In this document: in pieces, positions 48,167-59,617 of the stretch
Layout of the letters: each line of letters opens with the position of its first letter
Numbering within the stretch: the first letter of the stretch is position 1
Assembly (NCBI GenBank): GCA_033398695.1
Contig: JAWKAU010000222.1
Coordinates: 1-64,000, forward strand
Direction of reading: 5' to 3'
DNA: 64,000 bases
DNA from: Orobanche coerulescens
Lineage: Eukaryota; Streptophyta; Magnoliopsida; Lamiales; Orobanchaceae
Made by a program: the position numbers and the translations under genes
The notes under the pieces: model-generated
Told to the model about the DNA's origin: nothing
What the model saw: the letters and a program-made list of their open reading frames with translations, nothing else
Databases searched by the model: none

Positions 48167-50893
48167 TAAATGGTATCGGAGCTTAGGTTGAGGAAACCTA
48201 GGCTGTCGGGTCAAGTCGTGTTGTTTGAGTCTTGTTTCGTTGGATTTTTATCTGACTGAGTCGTTTCGCGACGCGTCGTTTGAGTTTGTTGGTCGTGATT
48301 AGTATCGTGGGGCGATCATCATCTTCGTGCGACCTGTGTATGTAAGTCTCCCTTCTTTGTGTTGTGCCTCGTGTGACACGAGCTATTTTATTATTATGAG
48401 TTAATTGACGGAATCCTCTTATGGATTTTGATTCCGTGATATGTGATTATTTGACTCCCATTTTTCGTTCATATGAGGAGCAGTGTTCTTTGTCTTGTGC
48501 ATGTTTGACTTTATTTCTTTTATCCATTGCGTGAGTTCTTTTGTAATGGCTTTCGCTATTTCTCCGAGAGAGTCTTTCTTTTGAAAACCAATTCCTTAAC
48601 CGAGTTTTTGGCATTACGGCCTTGATCGTATTGGCGAAATTATTATGACGGTATTTATTATTTTCGAAATGGCTTCTGTGAGTTTTTGAAATATTACCGT
48701 CATCGGCCTTTTGGGCATTTTGTAATTGGTTTTTAGCATGGTGGGTTCGGTGCGGGACCCACGGCGCTATATTGTTCCTTGTAATTACACAAATTTTGGG
48801 CATTCTTGCCCATTGAATTATTTTGAAAACCTTGAGTATCTTAGAAAATTAAAAATTCGAGACGTACTTTTAAAACGAATTATTTTCTTGCGGTGTTTTC
48901 AAGGCGTTTTCTAATGCCGCAAATCATTTCAAAAATTTTCCGGTTGAGGACCAAAAATATTTTTGAGATATTTTCAAATGAAGTTGCTTAGACCCAAGGG
49001 TCGAATATTTTTGAAAGTTTTTCACTAAAGGAAAGGTGTCCTCATTTTTGTTCAAAAGCTAGATGATTTTCAATGTCTCGATAATGGTGTTTGTACTACT
49101 TTTTGTAAAATGATACTCAAGATCAACCGGTGTTTCCAAACTGTCTTCAAAGGTGGTTTTCGTTTTTAAAACCTATAATTCTGCTTATGGACCGGAAATG
49201 CGTGTATGGTTTTCGAACTTTCGTTACGGTGTTAACCCCGAATTGTGATCGAATGGGTGGCATGAACGTCGAGTCGTTGCCACGCATTTGTTGTACTAGC
49301 CCTCTGTGAGAGGTGTGAACTGGTGTTCTTGTTATCACCTCGTGGTGATTTGCGTGTTGTCGCACGAGTGTGGGTTGTTAAAGCTTGAATTGTACATTTG
49401 TGTACATGTATGATTGTTTCATGATGATTGTAATTATGTGCTGGTTATCGTTCGGGCCGTTGAGGTCGCCGAACGATACCGTCGTTGCTGAAGTGTTTGT
49501 GTGTATTATTTTACGATGATAATCGTTGTATATGATATGTATTATGATTCCTTGTTGTGCCGAGTTGGCATCTCCGCTATGTTGTTTTGCGACGTTATGC
49601 CCTATCAGATCTAGCATTTGTATTTTCGGTATGCCGAGCCGAGGCGTTTCAATCGAGATGTGCCGGGGCATGCACGTGTAAATTGTCCTTCTCGTCGGTA
49701 ACACATTTCAAGTGTGGACTCGAGGACACCGAATTCAGTTTTGTGAATTGGCTACCGAGACTTTCGGAGTTCGCGCTTCAAAGATCATCGAATCGGCTTT
49801 GAGAGGCCTTCAAGGATGTTTCGCGGTTGCTTGTTGTGTCGTCACCTTGATTTCGCTGTTGTGAGTTTCGGGGGCGACCTTCTTTTATAAGAGGTCGAAT
49901 GTAGTACCCGTGTTGTTTTTAGACTCCTGCATTTTCTCTTTCTCGAGTCTATCGACTCGCTCGTGTTTGTTGATACTTTCTGAACTTGTTCGTACTTGAT
50001 TTCGCTGCTCGAACGAGCCGTGATCTTGTTTTGGGTCAATCTGGTTATCATTGTGACTTTTCGAGTTCGGTTCGATTCTTGTGAACCTTGTTCGGAAGTG
50101 ACATCATTTGGTTCTACTAGTCCTTTTATTCGAAGGGATCGGATTTTGAACTTCTGTATTTTCTACTTTGTCGACTCATTTATGTTCGTTGACATTTCTG
50201 AGCTTGTCCTGCCCTTGTTTTTGTTTATCGAACGAGTGTGATATCATTTCGGAATAACTTATTTGTCGTTGTGACTTTTCAATCGCTATTCCCTTTCCTG
50301 TGGATCTTATGGGAATGCATGTCTTGTAGTTCTCACCAGATCATCCTGGGAGTTATTGTCGAACTTTATTGATCTTCGTGATTCGAACATGATTCTTCGA
50401 TTTTTGTTGTCTCGATCGATCGTTTGTTTGTTCGGTTTTTGTTCTCGTTTCGTGATTGTTGAACGTTCAGGCTCCTTCGTAATTCCCTTTAGTTCGGGAA
50501 ATTAGTTTCGTTCTCAATCTTCCATCCCTTAGGCGATGGGATTCCGTGTTTGTTCAGCGGTTGACTCGCGTTTTGATTGATGTACCATTGGGTTGATCAA
50601 TCATATTGATTTTCGTTCGTTGTGTTTTGTGATTATCGGATAATTGACTTGGCTATAGTATCCGTTTGATGACGCTTGTCACTTGTCGGTTTTATTATAT
50701 CCCTAACGGCGACGTTGTGTTGGTCACCGTGGAGCGTGTTTACACGCCGTATATTCCTTTGCGTTGTTTGTAACACTTAGCCGTTGGGCATTAGTTACGC
50801 ATTCTTGTGTGTCTCGTTGAGTTTTTCTGCGGAATATTTCTTCTCCCTACTTGTTTTAAGTTTCGGACGAAACTTCTTTTAAGGAGGGTAGAA
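48167..50893 (+). mobile_element. LARD-A internal-b, non-coding
   Basis: A 2,727-bp internal domain with PBS (48171 onward), zinc-knuckle relic (about 49642-49744), stem-loop (about 50861-50878) and PPT. No open gag or pol is present. The AT-rich stretch 48560-49160 and the remainder show no recognisable gene. Confidence 0.82.
48171..48204 (+). other. LARD-A PBS with overlapping stem-loop
   Basis: TGGTATCGGAGC starts four bases after the LTR and is one base from the common plant Met-tRNA PBS. AGCTTAGGTT (48180-48189) pairs with AACCTAGGCT (48195-48204) across the loop GAGGA, a 10-bp stem with one G-T wobble that takes in the PBS 3' end. An identical arrangement follows LTR-c at 53647-53680. 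Confidence 0.88.
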
Positions 50894-53642
50894 TGTAATA
50901 TCCGCAATTTTCGATTTCCTAATTTCTTTTTTCGGTCGGAGTCCGCTTTGACGACTCGCTCATGACCGCTTCGTCCATTCCGAGAATGATTAATTCTACA
51001 CTTTTGACATCCGAGTTCGTTTCGTGTCGTTTCGTTGAGTTCGTGCTTTTTAGCGACTTTTCCGCACTTGAGTTCGATTCTTGCGAATCTCGACCGAAAC
51101 GGCTGTTTGAAGTTTCCGCAAGTCCGTTTAACTTTGTTAGACGTGTTGTGAACTTCGGTTTGGTTATTCGATCACGTATGGTGATTTTCGGGCATTTGGG
51201 CCATTTTCGTAATTTCCCAAAGTTTGGGGTAATTACCTTCCGTTGTCGAATCTCGAGCCTTCGGGTGGTCGGAATTGTGTGTTCTACTAGCTCTTAGATT
51301 CGTCTTTGTGAGTACTTCGTAACCGTATCTTCGGTTCGTATTCAGGTTCGGGTTTCGGTGTCGTTTTGTTGAATTCAGGATTACTAAACGACTTTTCTAA
51401 GTATGAGTTCGTCTTTGTTAGATCATCATTAATTTTTGGTAACTCCAAAAATTATAAATCTTTGCAATATTATAGAACATCGAGTTGGCTTTCCAATGGT
51501 TCAAACGGTGAGTCAATCGGAGTCCGGACGAGAGAGTTATGGTCGTTTTAGTTTTGGCCGAGCACTTCCAGGAGCCTTTCGGCCGATAGGGGGAATCGAT
51601 AGACCCACCGCGGCATTCCGTATGGCTATCGGTTGGCCTATCGGCCGATAGGCCGGCCGATAGGTTCTCACGTGTTACACTATAAATGTGGTTTTGAGCG
51701 TGAATGACTCATTCTTTCCCATTTTTCCACCGAGTCGCGAGAGAGAGAGAGAGGGAGAGAGTTCTTCATCCGGGGGTCGATTTTCATCATTTCTTTTCGG
51801 TTGTGAGGCTCGGATAATCAATCTAACGCGTGTTCTACGGATCTTAACACTTGAATCACTCAAGGTAATATCTCTTGAAACCCTACCTTTTTGGATAATT
51901 GGGGATTTTGGGGTTTTGTCCGATTCTTTCCGTTTCGTTGATGGATTCATGATGAATATGATTATTCTTGTTAGTATCTTTAGTTTCCTATGGATTCATG
52001 GATATTTTGTGGATTTTTACGGAATCGAGAGGGTTTGGTTGTGGTCCGCCCTCGTTGTTATTTTTGGTATGAATATACATGAATCGTAGGCGGGTTTCCG
52101 GGTGTATTCCTTTTCCGTAATCGTTTAGAAGTGGTTGTGATTGTGCTATTCGAATCGTTAGGTTCATTTCCGCCGGTTCCTTGCGGTCGTGTTCAACTCT
52201 TCCGATCCGATCTTGTCATCGTCTAATTATTCGAGGCAAGTACCTTGTCCATACATTTCTTGTTTTGTGGATATGATGATTGGTGATCGTCTTGGTATGT
52301 GTATGTGTTTGTTTGAAACGGGTTTTTCAAAAGATTCGACTAGCCTCGTTAAAGGCTCACTTTCAAAACGCGTGTGTTTTGTAAATTGTGTGGGTTGTAA
52401 GTGACTATGTGAATCCTATGGATATATTTGGTGTTGATGTTGCGCTTGATAACGCGTGTGTGCATATATTATCTCATTTTTGGTGCATTGTGATTTGACG
52501 ATTATGTCGTGCTTTGTGTTTGTTGCCTTTGGTGGATTGTATGAATATCCTTGTTGTGACATGTTAATTGTGTGAATGTATTTCGCTCACCTCGAGGGTC
52601 CGACGGATCACGGAGGGAATTCCAATGGTATAGCCCGGATTCACGAGTGCGGTTGTTTGTTTGGTGAATGTATTTGCTCACCTCGGGAGGGTTCGACGGG
52701 CCACGGAGGGAATTCCAATGGTATAGCCACGGATTCACGAGTAAAACTTCACGAATTGGTGTGTATGATTTCAAAACGCATTCTACTCACCTTGGGAGGG
52801 TCCGACGGGTTACGAAGGGAATCCAATGGTATAGCCACGGATTCACGAGTTGATGTTGTATTTTGGTGACCAAGGTTTACGTATCTTGGCCGATTATATT
52901 GTATTGATGTTATGTCCGCCAAGACACGTGACATGGGTTTTAACCTTGTGTATTGTTGGTTTTCTAATTGCGAAAACAAAACCTTTCATTTGGACTGTTG
53001 ATTTTGGAAAGATTAGGATTTGATAATCCTAAATTGTTTTCTATTAAAACTCTCGATGGCATTCTAAACTGTTTTATAAATTACTTCCATTGATTTATGA
53101 TATTTCGTTTTTGAAATGTTTTCTCAAACCCTTGCCTCGAGAAGTACTTTTCGTTTCGTTTGGATCTTTGAGGATCCTCGGTTATTGTTATTCGTGGAAT
53201 GTGAATTGTATGGCTCGTATTTGCACTTTGTATTTGCACTAGCAAAACAGAGGAGTTTTGCTAACCCCCGAGTATTCGGGGGGTGGATGTCTGTTTTTGC
53301 ATTCAGGTTTTGGAGCATAACACAGGGTCGGCATGAAGGATGATGAAAGATGATCGATACTAATCACATGAGGAACCGTACATCGTGTGTTGGTTCAGTT
53401 GTACTTTATTTTTTTCCGCTGCTGTATTGTTCCCGTCGTACGGGTGTAGTTGTATTTTGTCCCCTGCGTGGGCATGAGTTGTATTTGAGTTGTATGTATT
53501 GGTGGAAAGACCAAATCGGTCTACTGAGTCATTGTAGCCTCGAAGGCATTGTCGAGACGTTAAATGTCGTTACCAGCCTGGTAGATCCTTGAGGAAAGGG
53601 TCTACGGCGTGTAATATCCCTGAATGGATTGGGGGTGTTACA
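50894..53642 (+). repeat. LARD-A LTR-c
   Basis: A 2,749-bp LTR shared by internals b and c, with PPT before and PBS after. Compared with b and d it carries many 1-3 bp changes at CTG, CCG and GGG/CCC sites, mainly at 52590-53000, but is otherwise the same. Leader repeats begin near 52588, 52680 and 52790. Confidence 0.92.
51585..51687 (+). promoter_or_regulatory. LARD-A LTR-c palindrome module and TATA
   Basis: Same block as in LTR-a, with CCTATCGGCCGATAGG at about 51637-51652 and TATAAAT at 51681-51687. Confidence 0.65.
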
Positions 53643-56370
53643 TAAATGGTATCGGAGCTTAGGTTGAGGAAACCTAGGCTGTCGGGTCAAGTCGTGTTGT
53701 TTGAGTCTTGTTTCGTTGGATTTTTATCTGACTGAGTCGTGTCGCGACGCGTCGTTTGAGTTTGTTGGTCGTGATTAGTATCGTGGGGCGATCATCATCT
53801 TCGTGCGACCTGTGTATGTAAGTCTCCCTTCTTTGTGTTGTGCCTCGTGTGACACGAGCTATTTTATTATTATGAGTTTATTTACGGAATCCTCTTATGG
53901 ATTTTGATTCCGTGATATGTGATTATTTGACTCCCATTTTTCGTTCATATGAGGAGCAAGGTTGTGTCTTGTGCATGTTTGACTTTATTTCTTTTATCCA
54001 TTGCGTGAGTTCTTTTGTAATGGCTTTCGGTATTTTTCCGATCGAAGTTTTTATTTTGAAAACCAATTCCTTAACCGAGTTTTTGGCATTACGGCCTTGA
54101 TCGCTTTGGCGAAATTCTTATGACGGTATTTATTATTTTCTAAATGGCTTCGTGAGTTTTGAAATATTACCGTCATCGGCCTTTTTGGGCATTTTGTAAT
54201 TGGTTTTTAGCATGGTGGGTTCCAAAAGGGACCCACGGCGCTATATTGTTCCTTGTAATTACTCAAATTTTTGGGCATTCTTGCCCATTGAATTATTTTG
54301 AAAACCTTGAGTATCTTAGAAAATTAAAAATTCGAGACGTACTTTTAAAACGAATTATTTTCTTGCGGTGTTTTCAAGGCGTTTTCTAATGCCGCAAATC
54401 ATTTCAAAAATTTTCCTATTGAGGACCAAAAATATTTTTGAGATATTTTCAAATGCGATTGCTTAGACCCAAGGGTCGAATATTTTGAAAGTTTTTCACT
54501 AAAGGAAAGGTGTCCTCATTTTTGTTCAAACGCTAGATGATTTTCAAAGTCTCGATAATGGTGTTTGTACTACTTTTTGTAAAATGATACTCAAGATCAA
54601 CCGGTGTTTCCAAACTGTCTTCAAAGGTGGTTTTCGTTTTTAAAACCTATAATTCTGCTTATGGACCGGAAATGCGTGTATGGTTTTCGAACTTTCGTTA
54701 CGGTGTTAACCCCGAATTGTGATCGAATGGGTGGCATGAACGTCGAGTCGTTGCCACGCATTTGTTGTACTAGCCCTCTGTGAGAGGTGTGAACTGGTGT
54801 TTACTGTTATCACCTCGTGGTGATTTGCGTGTTGTCGCACGAGTGTGGGTTGTTAAAGCTTGAATTGTACATTTGTGTACATGTATGATTGTTTCATGAT
54901 GATTGTAATTATGTCTGGTTATCGTCGCCGTTGAGGTCGCCGAACGATACCGTCGTTGCTGAAGTGTTTGTGTGTATTATTTTACGATGATAATCGTTGT
55001 ATATGATATGTATTATGATTCCTTGTTGTGCTGAGTTGGCATCTCCGCTATGTTGTTTTGCGACGTTATGCCCCATTGTATCTAGCATTTGTATTTTCGG
55101 TATGCCGAGCCGAGGCGTTTCAATCGAGATGTGCCGGGGCATGCACGTGTAAATTGTCCTTCTCGTCGGTAACACATTTCAAGTGTGGACTCGAGGGACA
55201 CCGAATTCAGTTTTGTGAATTGGCTACCGAGACTTTCGGAGTTCGCGCTTCAAAGATACCATCGGAATCGGCTTTGAGAGGCCTTTGAAGGATGTTTACA
55301 TCGCTTGCTTGTTGTTTCGTCACCTTGATTTCGCTGTTGTGAGTTTCGGGGGCGACCTTCTTTTATAAGAGGTCGAATGTAGTACCCGTGTTGTTTTTAG
55401 ACTCCTGCATTTTCTCTTTCTCGAGTCTATCGACTCGCTCGTGTTTGTTGATACTTTCTGAACTTGTTCTGTACTTCGGTTTCGTCGTTCGAACGAGCTG
55501 TGATCTTGTTTTGGGTCAATCTGGTTATCGCTGTGACTTTTTCGAGTTCGGTTCGATTCTTGTGAACCTTTTTCGGAAGTGACATCATTTGGTTCTACTA
55601 GTCCTTTTATTCGAAGGGATCGGATTTTGAACTTCTGTATTTTCTACTTTGTCGACTCATTTATGTTCGTTGACATTTCTGAGCTTGTCCTGCCCTTGTT
55701 TTTGTTTATCGAACGAGTGTGATATCATTTCGAATAACTTATTTGTCGTTGTGACTTTTCAATCGCTATTCCCTTTCTGTGGATCTTATGGGAATGCATG
55801 TCTTGTAGTTCTCACCGATCATCACGGGAGTTATTGTCGAACTTTATTGATCTTCGTGATTCGAACATGATTCTTCGATTTTTGTTGTCTCGATCGTTTG
55901 TTTGTTCGGTTTTTGTTCTCGTTTCGTGATTGTTGAACGCCTGTGCTCCTTCGTAATTCCCTTTAGTTCGGGAAATTAGTTTCGTTCTCAATCTTCCATC
56001 CCTTAGGCGATGGGATTCCGTGTTTGTTCAGCGGTTGACTCGCGTTTTGATTGATGTACCATTGGGTTGATCAATCATATTGATTTTCGTTCGTTGTGTT
56101 TTGTGATTATCGGATAATTGACTTGGCTATAGTATCCGTTTGATGACGCTTGTCACTTGTCGGTTTTATTATATCCCTAACGGCGACGTTGTGTTGGTCA
56201 CCGTGGAGCGTGTTTACACGCCGTATATTCCTTTGCGTTGTTTGTAACACTTAGCCGTTGGGCATTAGTTACGCATTCTTGTGTGTCTCGTTGAGTTTTT
56301 CCTGGCGGAATATTTCTTCTCCCTACTTGTTTTAAGTTTCGGGACGAAACTTCTTTTAAGGAGGGTAGAA
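53643..56370 (+). mobile_element. LARD-A internal-c, non-coding
   Basis: A 2,728-bp near-copy of internal-b with PBS, zinc-knuckle relic (about 55105-55205), the stem-loop AAGTTTCGGGACGAAACTT (56334-56352) and the PPT ending GGAGGGTAGAA at 56370. No intact coding region is seen. Confidence 0.82.
56334..56370 (+). other. LARD-A pre-PPT stem-loop and polypurine tract (unit c)
   Basis: A perfect inverted repeat AAGTTTCG/CGAAACTT with loop GGA, then TCTTTTAAGGAGGGTAGAA joined to LTR-d. The copies in units a and b have the loop shortened to GA. Confidence 0.88.
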
Positions 56371-59142
56371 TGTAATATCCGCAATTTTCGATTTCCGGTA
56401 ATTTCTTTTTTTCCGGTCGGAGTCCGTTTTGACGACTCGCTCATGACCGTTTCGTCATTCTGAGAATGATTAATTCTACACTTTTTGACATCCGAGTTCG
56501 TTTCGGTGTCGTTTCGTTGAGTTCTGTGCTTTTTAGCGACTTTTCCGCACTTGAGTTCGATTCTTGCGAATCTCGACCGAAACCGGCTGCTTCGAGTTTC
56601 CGCAAGTCCGTTTAACTTTGTTAGACGTGTTGTGAACTTCGGTTTGGTTATTCGATCACGTATGGTGATTTTCGGGCATTTGGGCCATTTTCGTAATTTC
56701 CCAAAGTTTGGGGTAATTACCTTCCGTTGTCGAATCTCGAGCCTTCGGGTGGTCGGAATTGTGTGTTCTACTAGCTCTTAGATTCGTCTTTGTGAGTACT
56801 TCGTAACCGTATCTTCGGTTCGTATTCGTGTTCGGTTTCGGTGTCGCTTTTGTTGAATTCAGGATTACTAAACGACTTTTCTAAGTATGAGTTCGTCTTT
56901 GTTAGATCATCATTAATTTTTGGTAACTCCAAAAATTATAAATCTTTTCAATATTATAGAACATCGAGTTGGCTTTCCAATGGTTCAAACGGTGAGTCAA
57001 TCGGAGTCCGGACGAGAGAGTTATGGTCGTTTTAGTTTTTGACGAGCACTTCCAGGAGCCTTTGGGCCGATAGGGGGGGTCGATAGACCCTACCGCGGCA
57101 TTCCGTATGGCTATCGGTTAGCCTATCGGCCGATAGGCCGGCCGATAGGTTCTCCGTGTTACACTATAAATGTGGATTTGAGCGTGAACAGCTCATTCTT
57201 TCCCATTTTTTCCACCGAGTCGCGAGAGAGAGAGATAGAGAGGGAGAGAGTTCTTCATCCGGGGGTCGATTTTCATCATTTCTTTTCGGTTGTGAGGCTC
57301 GGATAATCAATATAACGCGTGTTCTACGGATCTTAACACTTGAATCACTCAAGGTAATATCTCTTGAAACCCTACCTTTTTGGATAATTGGGGATTTTGG
57401 GGTTTTGTCCGATTCTTTCCGTTTCGTTGATGGATTCATGATGAATATGATTATTCTTGTTAGTATCTTTAGTTTCCTATGGATTCATGGATATTTTGTG
57501 GATTTTTACGGAATCGAGAGGGTTTGGTTGTGGTCCGCCCTCGTTGTTATTTTTGGTATGAATATACATGAATCGTAGGCGGGTTTCCGGGTGTATTCCT
57601 TTTCCGTAATCGTTTAGAAGTGGTTGTGATTGTGCTATTCGAATCGTTAGGTTCATTTCCGCCGGTTCCTTGCGGTCGTGTTCAACTCTTCCGTTCCGTT
57701 CGTGTCATCGTCTAATTATTCGAGGCAAGTACCTTGTCCATACATTTCTTGTTTTGTGGATATGATGATTGGTGATCGTCTTGGTATGTGTATGTGTTTG
57801 TTTGAAACGGGTTTTTCAAAAGATTCGACTAGCCTCGTTAAAGGCTCACTTTCAAAACGCGTGTGATTTGTAAATTGTGTGGGTTGTAAGTGACTATGTG
57901 AATCCTATGGATATATTTGGTGTTGATGTTGCGCTTGATAACGCGTGTGTGCATATATTATCTCATTTTTGGTGCATTGTGATTTGACGATTATGTCGTG
58001 CTTTGTGTTTGTTGCCTTTGGTGGATTGTATGAATATCCTTGTTGTGACATGTTAATTGTGTGAATGTATTTCGCTCACCTCGGGAGGGTCCGACGGGAT
58101 CACGGAGGGAATTCCAATGGTATAGCCCTGGATTCACGAGTGCGGTTGTTTGTTTGGTGAATGTATTTGCTCACCTCGGGAGGGTTCGACGGGGCCACGG
58201 AGGGAATTCCAATGGTATAGCCCTGGATTCACGAGTAAAACTTCACGAATTGGTGTGTATGATTTCAAAACGATTCTACTCACCTTGGGAGGGTCCGACG
58301 GGTTACGAAGGGAATCCAATGGTATAGCCCGGATTCACGAGTTGATGTTGTATTTTTGGTGACCAAGGTTTACGTATCTTGGGTGATTATATTGTATTGA
58401 TGTTATGTCCGCCGAAGACACGTGACATGGGTTTTAACCTTGTGTATTGCTGTTGGTTTTCTAATTGCGAAAACAAAACCTTTGGGCTGTGACCCTGTTG
58501 ATTTTGGAAAGATTAGGATTTGATAATCCTAAATTGTTTTCTATTAAAACTCTCGATGGCATTCTAAACTGTTTTATAAATTACTTCCATTGATTTATGA
58601 TATTTCGTTTTTGAAATGTTTTCTCAAACCCTTGCCTCGAGAAGTACTTTTCGTTTCGTTTGGATCTTTGAGGATCCTCGGTTATTGTTATTCGTGGAAT
58701 GTGAATTGTATGGCTCGTATTTGCACTTTGTATTTGCACTAGCAAAACAGTGGAGTTTTGCTAACCCCCGAGTATTCGGGGGGTGGATGTCTGTTTTTGC
58801 ATTCAGGTTTTGGAGCATAACACAGGGTCGGCATGAAGGATGATGAAAGATGATCGATACTAATCACATGAGGAACCGTACATCGTGTGTTGGTTCAGTT
58901 GTACTTTATTTTTTTCCGCTGCTGTATTGTTCCCGTCGTACGGGTGTAGTTGTATTTTGTCCCCTGCGTGGGCATGAGTTGTATTTGAGTTGTATGTATT
59001 GGTGGAAAGACCAAATCGGTCTACTGAGTCATTGTAGCCTCGAAGGCATTGTCGAGACGTTAAATGTCGTTACCAGCCTGGTAGATCCTTGAGGAAAGGG
59101 TCTACGGCGTGTAATATCCCTGAATGGATTGGGGGTGTTACA
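56371..59142 (+). repeat. LARD-A LTR-d (3' LTR of array)
   Basis: A 2,772-bp LTR ending GGGGGTGTTACA at 59142, followed by the second TGGAT. It has U3, TATA at 57165, and leader repeats near 58079, 58171 and 58281. It gives the least altered LARD-A LTR in the window. Confidence 0.93.
57062..57171 (+). promoter_or_regulatory. LARD-A LTR-d palindrome module and TATA
   Basis: CCGATAGGGGGGGTCGATAG and CCTATCGGCCGATAGG (57123-57138) precede TATAAAT at 57165-57171. It is the only complete module in the array closely followed by a full-length transcription unit end. Confidence 0.65.
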
Positions 59143-59147
59143 TGGAT

Positions 59148-59617
59148 CACACACCTTGTCCGTACACGTCATGTACCGGACTCCAGAGGCCTCGTCAGAC
59201 CCTACCTGGATCACACACTTCGTACACATCATGTACCGAACTCCAGAGGCCTCGTCAGACCCTACCTGGAACACACACACATCGACACGACACAATTCAT
59301 AATCATTAAATGTCAAGCCATTCCACATTACACCGAAATGTACAATCAAGTATGTAAACCATAACAACACAAACATCATGATCATCACAACGACTCTTAA
59401 CCAACATAACACACATTCGGTACACAATACATTGAACAAACACGTGTACAACCATCTCATATGTACATCGCAATCCTGCACAAATGGCACAACGCCTAAC
59501 ACGTATACCAATATATCACTATTATCACGAAGCCTTCAAATTTCGGAAAACACAACCAACTCAAACGGAACATATTTACGGAGGCAAGCAAAATCGTCAT
59601 ACATATCATACGTAATT
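59148..59617 (-). repeat. LARD-B LTR3, right part
   Basis: Continues LTR3 with the last two 63-bp units (to about 59276) and the unique leader that matches 4640-4970 and 19315-19665. It is broken at CGTAATT (59611-59617) by the Gypsy-E LTR. TAATT at 59613-59617 is the likely target duplication, with the partner outside the window. Confidence 0.88.

Larger units (their letters stand above)
30167..59142 (+). mobile_element. LARD-A shared-LTR array (four LTRs, three internals)
   Basis: The order is LTR-a (30167-32204, 3'-truncated), internal-a (32205-34157, 5'-truncated), LTR-b (34158-34860 plus 46110-48166), internal-b (48167-50893), LTR-c (50894-53642), internal-c (53643-56370), LTR-d (56371-59142). 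One 5-bp duplication, TGGAT, flanks the whole array (30162-30166 and 59143-59147). Complete LTRs are 2,749-2,772 bp and complete internals about 2,727 bp. Without the SIRE insertion and its duplicated target the array is about 17.7 kb. No intact protein gene is present, so it is non-autonomous. Its U3 palindromes and leader repeats resemble Tekay, a plausible helper. Confidence 0.92.
3359..59617 (-). mobile_element. LARD-B shared-LTR array (three LTRs, two internals)
   Basis: Reading the minus strand, the order is LTR3, PBS, internal-2, PPT, LTR2, PBS, internal-1, PPT, LTR1. LTR1 (3,006 bp) and LTR2 (3,004 bp without insertions) are nearly equal in length, and the two internals (2,920 and 2,947 bp) are close copies. 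Neighbouring units share one LTR, as expected from unequal recombination between LTRs of a tandem pair. Nested inserts are Tekay (10002-18725), LARD-C (20392-25426) and the LARD-A array (30167-59142). LTR3 is broken at 59617 by Gypsy-E, so the outer target duplication cannot be tested here. There is no intact gag or pol, so it is non-autonomous. Confidence 0.85.
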
